DNA of 5,432 nt. Source: Proteiniphilum sp. UBA4977. GTDB taxonomy: Bacteria > Bacteroidota > Bacteroidia > Bacteroidales > Dysgonomonadaceae. The DNA lies in NCBI GenBank assembly GCA_002398565.1, contig DGZP01000028.1, positions 45,467 through 50,898 of the forward strand, in the 5' to 3' direction. How positions within the stretch are numbered: position 1 is the first letter of the stretch; each line of letters starts with the position of its first letter. The position numbers were made by a program, and so were the translations under genes. Under the pieces are notes generated by a model that made no database searches, was not told where the DNA came from, and saw only the letters and a list, made by a program, of their open reading frames with translations. This document shows, in pieces, positions 1-5,432 of this stretch.

Positions 1-1014
1 GGCTCCATCATGCTGATAGGGCCTCTTCTGGCACGTTTCGGTGAAGCTGTCGTTCCCAAACCAGGAGGCGACAAGATTGGTCGTCGGCGGCTCGACACCC
101 ATTTCAACGGTATCATGAAGCTGGGCGCCCAGATGATCTATGACGAACAACGAAACCTCTTTACTCTCTCCGCCAGGCAACTGAAAGGAACCTACATTCT
201 CCTCGACGAAGCTTCCGTGACCGGCACCGCCAACCTGCTGATGGCCGCCGTACTGGCACAGGGTGAGACCATCATCTACAATGCGGCCTGCGAGCCTTAC
301 GTGGAACAACTCAGCCGGATGCTGGTGCGCATGGGTGCAAAAATTGATGGCATCGGATCCAACAAGCTGCTGATACGGGGAGTCACAAAACTTTCGGGAT
401 GCCAACACCGCCTCCTTCCCGACATGATTGAGATAGGCAGCTTCATCGGCATGGCCGCCATGACTGGCTCTGAGATCACCATCAAAGAGACGTCTGTGGC
501 CAATCTGGGTATCATTCCGGAGAGCTTCCGGCGACTGGGCATCATCGTGGAACAACGGGACGACGACCTCTACGTACCCCGACAGGAGGGTTACACCATT
601 GAATCGTTTATCGATGGCTCCATTCTCACCATTGCCGATGCGCCGTGGCCGGGACTCACACCAGACTTGTTGAGTGTCATGCTGGTGGTGGCCACGAAAG
701 CCAAAGGCAGCGTACTGATTCATCAGAAGATGTTCGAAAGCCGCCTCTTCTTCGTGGACAAACTGATTGACATGGGAGCACAGATCATTCTCTGCGACCC
801 GCACCGCGCCGTGGTGATCGGTCTGGATAGCCGGTTTCACCTGCGGGGCATGACAATGACCTCTCCCGATATCCGTGCGGGAATTTCCATGCTGATCGCT
901 GCCATGAGTGCCGAGGGAACAAGCACCATCCACAACATTGATCAGATAGACCGTGGATACCAGCATATTGATACGCGGCTGAACGCCCTGGGAGCCTGCA
1001 TAAAAAGGATATAA
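1..1014 (+). CDS. murA: UDP-N-acetylglucosamine 1-carboxyvinyltransferase MurA (5'-truncated by window edge)
   Basis: MurA transfers enolpyruvate from PEP to UDP-GlcNAc, the first committed cytoplasmic step of peptidoglycan synthesis. The frame is open from base 1, and 337 residues are visible. The family is usually about 420-435 residues, so roughly 95 N-terminal residues, including the Lys22 region, lie outside. The visible chain covers the rest of the two-domain EPSP-synthase-like fold. Using E. coli numbering from memory, these key residues are kept: Arg120 in the GRRRLD stretch, the Asp305 base in WPGLTPD, Arg331 in FESR, Asp369/Arg371 in SPDIR, and Arg397 in IDRGY. The Cys115 position is Asp (PGGDKIG, bases 70-72), the type found in Bacteroidota, mycobacteria and chlamydiae and linked to fosfomycin insensitivity. 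The TAA stop is at 1012-1014. No convincing terminator follows it. Apart from the edge cut, the gene looks intact. Confidence 0.96.
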   Translation, partial: GSIMLIGPLLARFGEAVVPKPGGDKIGRRRLDTHFNGIMKLGAQMIYDEQRNLFTLSARQLKGTYILLDEASVTGTANLLMAAVLAQGETIIYNAACEPYVEQLSRMLVRMGAKIDGIGSNKLLIRGVTKLSGCQHRLLPDMIEIGSFIGMAAMTGSEITIKETSVANLGIIPESFRRLGIIVEQRDDDLYVPRQEGYTIESFIDGSILTIADAPWPGLTPDLLSVMLVVATKAKGSVLIHQKMFESRLFFVDKLIDMGAQIILCDPHRAVVIGLDSRFHLRGMTMTSPDIRAGISMLIAAMSAEGTSTIHNIDQIDRGYQHIDTRLNALGACIKRI

Positions 1015-1032
1015 TCGATTCTGCCCGCCGGG

Positions 1033-1040
1033 TAAATTTG
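1033..1040 (+). promoter_or_regulatory. Possible Bacteroidota -7 element (TAAATTTG) before the PEP-mutase-like gene
   Basis: TAAATTTG matches the Bacteroidota -7 consensus TAnnTTTG exactly. No TTTG -33 box lies at the expected distance upstream (bases near 1009-1012 read ATAT), so this is a weak candidate. If real, transcription would start near 1044. That leaves only about ten bases before the ATG at 1055 but about 59 before the ATG at 1103, which would favour the internal start. An eight-base match with four fixed T residues could easily arise by chance. Confidence 0.25.
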
Positions 1041-1054
1041 AACCAGACCAGATT

Positions 1055-1876
1055 ATGAACGTTAAATGTACACAATCAACCTTCATTAAACAGATAGATC
1101 GTATGTCAAAAACTGGTGAATTCAGGGAACTTCATGCCGGAGATGAACCGTTCATCCTCGGCAACGTATGGGATGCCAAGAGCGCACAGCTGGCAGAAAA
1201 GGCAGGCTTTAAGGCGGTGGGTATCTCCGGCCATGCCATTGCCGAGAACCTCGGTTACCGCGATGGGGAAGACATGGGCTTCGACGAATTGCTGTTCGTC
1301 GTGAACAGGGTGATCAAATCGGTTTCCATTCCCGTTTCGGTGGATATTGACGGCGGTTACAGCCGAAATATCGAAAAGGTGAATGCCCATATTGAACAAC
1401 TCATCAACATGGGAGCTGCCGGCATTAACATCGAAGATTCGGTAATGAAAAATGGGAAAAGGGTGTTACAGGAGACGGTAAAATTTACCAAGGTGGTGAG
1501 TGCCATACACACGTTCCTGCAGGACCGGAAATCGGATCTTTTCCTGAATGTGCGCATCGACACGTACGTAACCAAACATCCCAAGCTGCTGGAAGAAACA
1601 ATCAAACGGATCGGCGAATTTGAAAAAGCGGGCGCCGACGGCATATTTGTGCCGTTGCTATCGGACGACAAAGAAATAAAACAGGTCGTTCAAAGTACCC
1701 CACTTCCGTTAAATGTCTTTCTGCGTCCCGACACACCCTCTTTTTCAAAACTCAAGCTGATGGGTGTAAAACGCATCAGCAGCGGCGCCGCCGTCCATGC
1801 GCAGAGTTACAAAAGAGCAGCGGAACTCTACGCCACCCTGATCGACGACAAACGGTTCGGCAAGCTTTTTTCTTAA
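1055..1876 (+). CDS. Isocitrate lyase / PEP mutase superfamily protein of unknown substrate
   Basis: The product is a cytoplasmic TIM-barrel enzyme of the ICL/PEP-mutase superfamily (PEP_mutase, PF13714 type), 273 residues, a normal family length. Visible landmarks are GNVWDAKSA (36-44), GISGHAIAENLGYRDGED (56-73), the metal-binding pair D97-x-D99 in SVDIDGG, IED at 126-128, and VRID (166-169), which replaces the usual ARTD. The KKCGH active-site loop of isocitrate and methylisocitrate lyases is absent, and so is the EDKxFPKxNS loop of true PEP mutase. The loop reads NIEDSVMKNGKRVL instead. The reaction therefore cannot be named; known activities in the family include C-C lyases, oxaloacetate decarboxylase and phosphonopyruvate hydrolase. 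No phosphonate genes are nearby. The start is uncertain: ATG at 1103 (M17, followed by SKTGEF) sits closer to the conserved domain and resembles usual family N-termini. It lies 40 bases after murA, or 88 with the later start. Confidence 0.85.
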   Translation: MNVKCTQSTFIKQIDRMSKTGEFRELHAGDEPFILGNVWDAKSAQLAEKAGFKAVGISGHAIAENLGYRDGEDMGFDELLFVVNRVIKSVSIPVSVDIDGGYSRNIEKVNAHIEQLINMGAAGINIEDSVMKNGKRVLQETVKFTKVVSAIHTFLQDRKSDLFLNVRIDTYVTKHPKLLEETIKRIGEFEKAGADGIFVPLLSDDKEIKQVVQSTPLPLNVFLRPDTPSFSKLKLMGVKRISSGAAVHAQSYKRAAELYATLIDDKRFGKLFS

Positions 1877-1950
1877 AGGAAATCCTGATAAAAAGAAGTG
1901 AATCACACGGGAAAGCACAAAAGACGAAGCTGCTTTTCCAGGGGAAAATA

Positions 1951-1982
1951 TTTGCTTTTCTGGCGACTCTTTTATTACTTTG
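1951..1982 (+). promoter_or_regulatory. Bacteroidota-type promoter for korAB
   Basis: TTTG at 1951-1954 is followed, 20 bases later, by TTACTTTG at 1975-1982. This fits the Bacteroidota -33 TTTG / -7 TAnnTTTG promoter with one mismatch (second base of the -7 box) and suitable spacing. The predicted start of transcription is near 1986-1990, giving a leader of about 25 bases before the korA ATG. It lies in the only sizeable intergenic gap of the window (1877-2012). Nothing else recognisable was seen in that gap: no strong hairpin followed by a T-run and no small gene. The leader has no Shine-Dalgarno sequence. It has the A/T-rich stretch ACAATT just before ATG, as is common in this phylum. Confidence 0.6.
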
Positions 1983-2012
1983 TACCTTCATTTGAAATAA
2001 CAGACTACAATT

Positions 2013-3878
2013 ATGCCCACCAATTCGGTTATCACCGACATCCAACAAGTAACCATTCGTTTCTCAGGCGACTCAGGGGACGGAATGCAGTTGTCCGGGA
2101 CGCTCTTTTCCACATTATCGGCAATATTCGGAAACGAGATAGCCACTTTTCCCGATTTCCCCGCAGAAATACGTGCACCCCAAGGTTCACTGCACGGTGT
2201 TTCGGGTTTCCAGGTACGCATCGGAGCGAAAGATGTATATAACTCCGGCGACAAAACAGACGTACTTGTGGCAATGAATCCAGCAGCATTGAAGGTGAAC
2301 GCACAATACCTGAAGAGAGGATCCATTGTGCTCTACGACACCGATTCATTTCAAAAGAAAGATCTCGACAAGGCACTCTATACAACCCAGGATCCTTTCA
2401 CTGAACTCAAGCTGGAACATGTGCAGCCTGTGGGTGTGGCCATCACCTCCCTCACCAAAGCTTCGCTCGAAGGCTCAGGACTGGAGAACAAGGACATGCT
2501 CCGTTGCAAGAACATGTTTGCGCTGGGTATTGTCTGCTGGCTCTTCAACCGGCCACTGGAAATAGCAGACATGCTCCTGCAGCAGAAGTTCGCCAAAAAA
2601 CCATTGTTGGTACAGGCCAATATCAAGGCCATGTCCGACGGTTACAACTACGGCAACAACATACACCTCACCGCCTCCACCTATCGCATCGAACCTATTG
2701 AAGGAAATAAAGGTTTTTACACCGATGTGAACGGAAATACAGCCACTGCTTACGGACTGATTGCCGCTGCAGAAAAGGCAGGGATTCAGCTATTTCTGGG
2801 CTCTTATCCCATTACGCCTGCGACAGACATCCTGCAGGAAATGGCCAAAAGAAAAGATTTCGGCGTGAAAGCCCTGCAAATGGAGGATGAAATTGCCGGG
2901 ATTACCTCTTCCATTGGTGCCAGCTTTGCAGGCTGCCTGGCTGCCACCTCCACCTCCGGCCCGGGTCTTGCGCTCAAGAGTGAAGCACTGGGACTCGCAG
3001 TGATGACCGAGCTACCCCTGGTGGTGATCGATGTGCAGCGAAGCGGCCCCTCCACCGGAATGCCGACCAAGAGTGAACAGACCGACCTGAACCAGGCTTT
3101 GTATGGACGCAATGGCGAAAGTCCGCTCGTGGTCCTGGCAGCGGCATCGCCCACCGACTGTTTTGAGAGTGCCTTTGAAGCATCGAAGATTGCACTGGAG
3201 CACATGACACCGGTGGTCCTTCTTACCGACGGTTATATTGCCAATGGATCTTCGGCCTGGAAGATTCCCGACATGAAAGATTATCCTGAAATAAAACCTC
3301 CCTACGTGGAAAAATACTACAAGGGCGACACCGAAAAATGGCGTCCCTACGTGCGGGATGAAGAAAGCCCGGTCAGGTACTGGGGCGTACCGGGGACACC
3401 CGGCTTTATGCACCGCATTGGCGGACTGGAAAAAGACAAACTTACCGGCGTAATCTCCTCCAACCCCGAAAATCACCAGTATATGGTGGATACCCGCCGA
3501 AAGAAAATTGAAAAGATTGCAGATTTCATTCCCGAACAAAAAGTAGTGGGCGACAAGGATGCCGACATGCTGATCGTGGGATGGGGAGGCACCTACGGAC
3601 ACCTCCTCGAGGCGATGCTGCGTATACAGGCCAGTGGAAGGAAGGTGGCATTTGCCCATTTCAGGTATATCTCCCCCCTGCCAAAGAACACACACGACCT
3701 GTTGAAAAAATACAAGAAGGTGATTGTCGCAGAACAAAACGATGGCCAGTTTGCCGCTTATCTGAACGGAAAATTCGGGGATCTGAGTAACATCCGCCGA
3801 TTTAACAGAGTGGAAGGACAGCCTTTCAAGGTGAGCGAGCTGGTTGAAGAATTTACGAAAATGATGGAGGCCAAATAA
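2013..3878 (+). CDS. korA: 2-oxoacid (probably 2-oxoglutarate):ferredoxin oxidoreductase, fused gamma-alpha subunit
   Basis: This is the large subunit of a CoA-dependent, oxygen-sensitive enzyme that oxidatively decarboxylates 2-oxoacids to acyl-CoA and reduces ferredoxin; it acts in the cytoplasm. At 621 residues it has the length of the fused type. The gamma domain (POR, PF01558) spans about 12-200 and opens with a glycine-rich RFSGDSGDGMQLSG. The pyrimidine-binding domain (POR_N, PF01855) spans about 245-430 and contains YPITP (265-269), the substrate-region signature of two-subunit enzymes, MEDEIAG (290-296), TSGPG (314-318) and QRSGPSTGMPTKSEQTD (342-358). A C-terminal domain of PFOR_II type follows at about 515-600. 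The ATG at 2013 fits the promoter and gives a typical N-terminus. The two-base gap to korB implies one transcript. Substrate is inferred: 2-oxoglutarate is the usual annotation for this architecture, but other 2-oxoacids cannot be excluded. Confidence 0.94.
   Translation: MPTNSVITDIQQVTIRFSGDSGDGMQLSGTLFSTLSAIFGNEIATFPDFPAEIRAPQGSLHGVSGFQVRIGAKDVYNSGDKTDVLVAMNPAALKVNAQYLKRGSIVLYDTDSFQKKDLDKALYTTQDPFTELKLEHVQPVGVAITSLTKASLEGSGLENKDMLRCKNMFALGIVCWLFNRPLEIADMLLQQKFAKKPLLVQANIKAMSDGYNYGNNIHLTASTYRIEPIEGNKGFYTDVNGNTATAYGLIAAAEKAGIQLFLGSYPITPATDILQEMAKRKDFGVKALQMEDEIAGITSSIGASFAGCLAATSTSGPGLALKSEALGLAVMTELPLVVIDVQRSGPSTGMPTKSEQTDLNQALYGRNGESPLVVLAAASPTDCFESAFEASKIALEHMTPVVLLTDGYIANGSSAWKIPDMKDYPEIKPPYVEKYYKGDTEKWRPYVRDEESPVRYWGVPGTPGFMHRIGGLEKDKLTGVISSNPENHQYMVDTRRKKIEKIADFIPEQKVVGDKDADMLIVGWGGTYGHLLEAMLRIQASGRKVAFAHFRYISPLPKNTHDLLKKYKKVIVAEQNDGQFAAYLNGKFGDLSNIRRFNRVEGQPFKVSELVEEFTKMMEAK
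3866..3870 (+). promoter_or_regulatory. Shine-Dalgarno-like GGAGG before korB
   Basis: GGAGG lies inside the last codons of korA, ten bases before the korB ATG at 3881. The korA stop (3876-3878) falls between the two. This supports the chosen korB start and suggests translational coupling that would help keep the subunits equimolar. Strong Shine-Dalgarno sequences are uncommon in Bacteroidota, so the match may partly reflect the Met-Met-Glu-Ala codons of korA. Confidence 0.45.
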
Positions 3879-3880
3879 GC

Positions 3881-4915
3881 ATGGAAGCAACAGAAATAAA
3901 ATATCAAAAATATCTCCCCAAGGATTACAAGAGTGAAAATGCAGTACGCTGGTGCCCCGGCTGTGGCGACTATGCCATCCTCACCTGCCTGCACAAGGCA
4001 ATGGCAGAGCTGAACCTGGAGCCGCATCAGACTGCGGTGATCTCCGGTATAGGGTGTTCATCGCGACTGCCCTACTACATGAATACCTACGGCTTTCACA
4101 GCATTCACGGCCGCGCGGCAGCCATTGCCACCGGCGTGAAGGTGGCCAACCCCGATCTGAGCGTGTGGGTGGCTACCGGCGACGGTGACTCGTTGGCCAT
4201 CGGCGGGAACCATTTTATTCATGCTGTTCGTCGCAACGTAGACATCAACATCATCCTTTTCAACAACAAGATATACGGTCTCACCAAAGGACAGTACTCA
4301 CCCACCTCGGCCCGTGGATTTGTCTCCAAGTCATCGCCCTATGGCACTGTGGAAGATCCGTTCCGTCCGGCAGAATTGACTTTTGGAGCCAGAGGAACTT
4401 TCTTTGCCCGCGCCATCGACGTGGACATGAAGAACCAGGTGGACGTGATGGTAGAAGCGGCACGCCACAAAGGTACCGCGGTAATTGAGGTACTGCAGAA
4501 CTGCGTGATCTTCAACGACGGCATCCACAACAAAATCAGCGACCGCACCTGGAAGGCCGACAATACGGTTGTCCTGAAACAGGGTGAAAAGATGATTTTC
4601 GGGAAGGACAACGAGAAGGGGCTCGTGCTGGATGGCTGGAACCTGAAGGCGGTCACCATCGGGGAAGAGGGCTATACGCTCGATGACATCCTGGTGCACG
4701 ATGCCACAGCCAAGGACAGTACCCTGCAGTTGAAACTGGCTCTTATGGATACCTCCGACGGCCTCCCTGTAGCACTGGGCGTGATACGCAGTGTGGATGC
4801 GCCTTCCTATGACAGGGATTACGAAAAACAGATCAAGGAGGTACAGCAAAAAATGTCAAAAAAATCGTTTACCGAATTTCTTCTCAACTCTTCGAATGTC
4901 TGGGAAGTGAAATAA
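3881..4915 (+). CDS. korB: 2-oxoacid (probably 2-oxoglutarate):ferredoxin oxidoreductase, beta subunit
   Basis: This subunit binds thiamine diphosphate and one [4Fe-4S] cluster and passes electrons from the bound 2-oxoacid intermediate to ferredoxin. It is 344 residues, normal for the family. The four expected cluster cysteines are present: C25 and C28 in WCPGCGD, C59 in GIGCSSR, and C208 in LQNCVIFNDG. The thiamine diphosphate/Mg motif begins at GDGDSLAIGG (100-109) and ends at ILFNNKIYGLTKGQ (125-138). A PFO_beta_C-type tail (PF12367) covers about 225-310. The gene starts two bases after the korA stop, and GGAGG lies ten bases upstream of its ATG. No separate delta (2x[4Fe-4S] ferredoxin-like) subunit is next to it, so this is the two-subunit form that uses external ferredoxin. 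The last 32 bases overlap, on the opposite strand, the end of the proline dehydrogenase gene. Confidence 0.95.
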   Translation: MEATEIKYQKYLPKDYKSENAVRWCPGCGDYAILTCLHKAMAELNLEPHQTAVISGIGCSSRLPYYMNTYGFHSIHGRAAAIATGVKVANPDLSVWVATGDGDSLAIGGNHFIHAVRRNVDINIILFNNKIYGLTKGQYSPTSARGFVSKSSPYGTVEDPFRPAELTFGARGTFFARAIDVDMKNQVDVMVEAARHKGTAVIEVLQNCVIFNDGIHNKISDRTWKADNTVVLKQGEKMIFGKDNEKGLVLDGWNLKAVTIGEEGYTLDDILVHDATAKDSTLQLKLALMDTSDGLPVALGVIRSVDAPSYDRDYEKQIKEVQQKMSKKSFTEFLLNSSNVWEVK

Positions 4916-5432
4916 ATGACATTCCGGTTTTTTTTCTTCGTTCTATTTCGGTCCTGATCATTTTCAGTTCGCGGCTGCTCTGCCCCTTTACCGATGAGTT
5001 TTCTTCAGCGCGCCGGAACAGGTAGGGCATCATGGTTTTCACCTCGCCATAGGGAACATATTTTGCCACATTATAACCTTGCCAGGCAAGGTTATAAGTA
5101 ATATGGTCGCTCATTCCGTAAAGTTGGGAAAAATAGATTCCGGGGTAGTTTCTTGGCAGTTTGTATGTGTCAATCAGGCTGGCAAGGAGCATGGAGCTTG
5201 CTTCGTTATGTGTGGCAACCATAAAATCAATACTGTCGTGATGGGCCATAAAGTAACGGATGACATCATCAAAGTCACGGTCTGTAGCCATCTTGTCTGG
5301 CTGTATGGGAGAAGGATATCCTTTTACCAATGCACGGGTCCTTTCTTTTTCCATGTAAGCTCCGCGTACAATCTTCAAACCGAGGCGGAAACCACCCTCC
5401 AAAGCCATCCGGTGATGCTGCCTGATACGTGC
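4884..5432 (-). CDS. Proline dehydrogenase, C-terminal part (start lies beyond the right edge)
   Basis: Proline dehydrogenase is an FAD enzyme that oxidises L-proline to pyrroline-5-carboxylate and passes electrons to quinone, the first step of proline use as carbon and nitrogen source. The frame is open from base 5432; 182 residues are visible, about half of a typical 390-residue monofunctional enzyme. Motifs in barrel order are KIVRGAYMEKER (20-31; the K/RGAY strand), GYPSPIQPDK, the VATHNE strand (72-77), FSQLYGMSDH (101-110), and YLFRRAEEN (137-145). In that last motif the RR pair (bases 5010-5015) matches the proline-carboxylate-binding arginines of PutA (R555/R556), with the following Glu also kept. 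No aldehyde dehydrogenase domain follows, so it is not a bifunctional PutA. The TGA stop at 4884-4886 lies inside korB, giving a 32-base tail-to-tail overlap. The last dozen residues look like a non-conserved extension. Confidence 0.93.
   Translation of the reverse strand, partial: ARIRQHHRMALEGGFRLGLKIVRGAYMEKERTRALVKGYPSPIQPDKMATDRDFDDVIRYFMAHHDSIDFMVATHNEASSMLLASLIDTYKLPRNYPGIYFSQLYGMSDHITYNLAWQGYNVAKYVPYGEVKTMMPYLFRRAEENSSVKGQSSRELKMIRTEIERRKKTGMSFISLPRHSKS
4894..4935 (+). terminator. Probable intrinsic terminator of korAB, spanning the korB stop codon
   Basis: GAATGTC (4894-4900) and GACATTC (4918-4924) form a perfect seven-base-pair inverted repeat with a 17-base loop. CGG and then eight consecutive T (4928-4935) follow. 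This has the form of a rho-independent terminator for the plus strand. The stem is only moderately GC-rich and the loop is long, so termination may be partial. The whole element lies inside coding sequence: the left arm is in the last codons of korB, and the entire hairpin and T-run lie within the final codons of the opposing proline dehydrogenase gene. Confidence 0.5.

Noticed and set aside
1010..1045. Possible terminator after murA (CCCGCCGGG followed by TAAATTT)
   Set aside because: The GC-rich inverted repeat leaves no room for a loop, and the following bases are not a T-run.
1874..1900. Possible terminator after the PEP-mutase-like gene (AGGAAATCCT, then an A-run)
   Set aside because: The stem is only three or four base pairs with a tiny loop, and the run that follows is A, not T, on the coding strand.
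1898..2242. Plus-strand open frame of 114 codons starting in the gap before korA
   Set aside because: Most of it overlaps korA in another frame. Its translation is rich in Arg/His/Phe with no domain, and the korA promoter lies inside its first part.
3012..3890. Long open frame of 292 codons on the minus strand opposite korA
   Set aside because: It lies wholly antisense to a strongly conserved gene (apart from the last few bases), and its translation resembles no family. Codon bias of korA readily leaves the opposite frame open.
4331..4849. Minus-strand open frame of 172 codons opposite korB
   Set aside because: It is antisense to conserved thiamine-diphosphate enzyme sequence and shows no recognisable motif. 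It is a shadow of korB codon use.
4848..4864. A-runs near the korB end as a minus-strand T-run terminator for proline dehydrogenase
   Set aside because: No stable stem precedes the T-run on the minus strand. The A-runs encode the Lys-rich stretch QQKMSKKS of KorB, which explains them.

Overview
The window reads as ordinary chromosomal DNA from a member of the Bacteroidota, most likely Bacteroidales. Three things point there. The MurA carries Asp at the usual catalytic Cys and is closely Bacteroides-like in sequence. The two-subunit KorAB has the gamma domain fused to the alpha chain. The best promoter candidate fits the Bacteroidota -33 TTTG / -7 TAnnTTTG pattern rather than a sigma70 pattern. 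A finer placement, for example among the proteolytic, amino-acid-fermenting Dysgonomonadaceae-like lineages, is only a guess.

Layout: positions 1-1014 hold the C-terminal three quarters of murA (peptidoglycan precursor synthesis), cut by the left edge. After a short gap comes an ICL/PEP-mutase superfamily gene (1055 or 1103 to 1876) of unknown substrate. A 136-base intergenic region follows and carries a good Bacteroidota-type promoter. Then come korA (2013-3878) and korB (3881-4915), a tight two-gene operon for a CoA-dependent 2-oxoacid:ferredoxin oxidoreductase. Converging from the right is the C-terminal half of a monofunctional proline dehydrogenase (4884-5432, minus strand), cut by the right edge. 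Its last codons overlap the end of korB by 32 bases.

How the genes fit together: proline dehydrogenase starts proline breakdown towards glutamate, and deaminated glutamate is 2-oxoglutarate, a likely substrate of KorAB. The right half could therefore serve amino-acid catabolism linked to reduced ferredoxin. That link rests on family knowledge and adjacency only; the two units are on opposite strands. The left half (murA and the PEP-mutase-like gene) has no evident link to it.

No RNA genes, mobile elements, CRISPR arrays or large repeats were seen. I found no convincing undescribed multi-gene system. The points most worth checking are the PEP-mutase-like enzyme with a non-standard active-site loop, the overlapping convergent gene ends with a terminator-like hairpin, and the Asp-type MurA.
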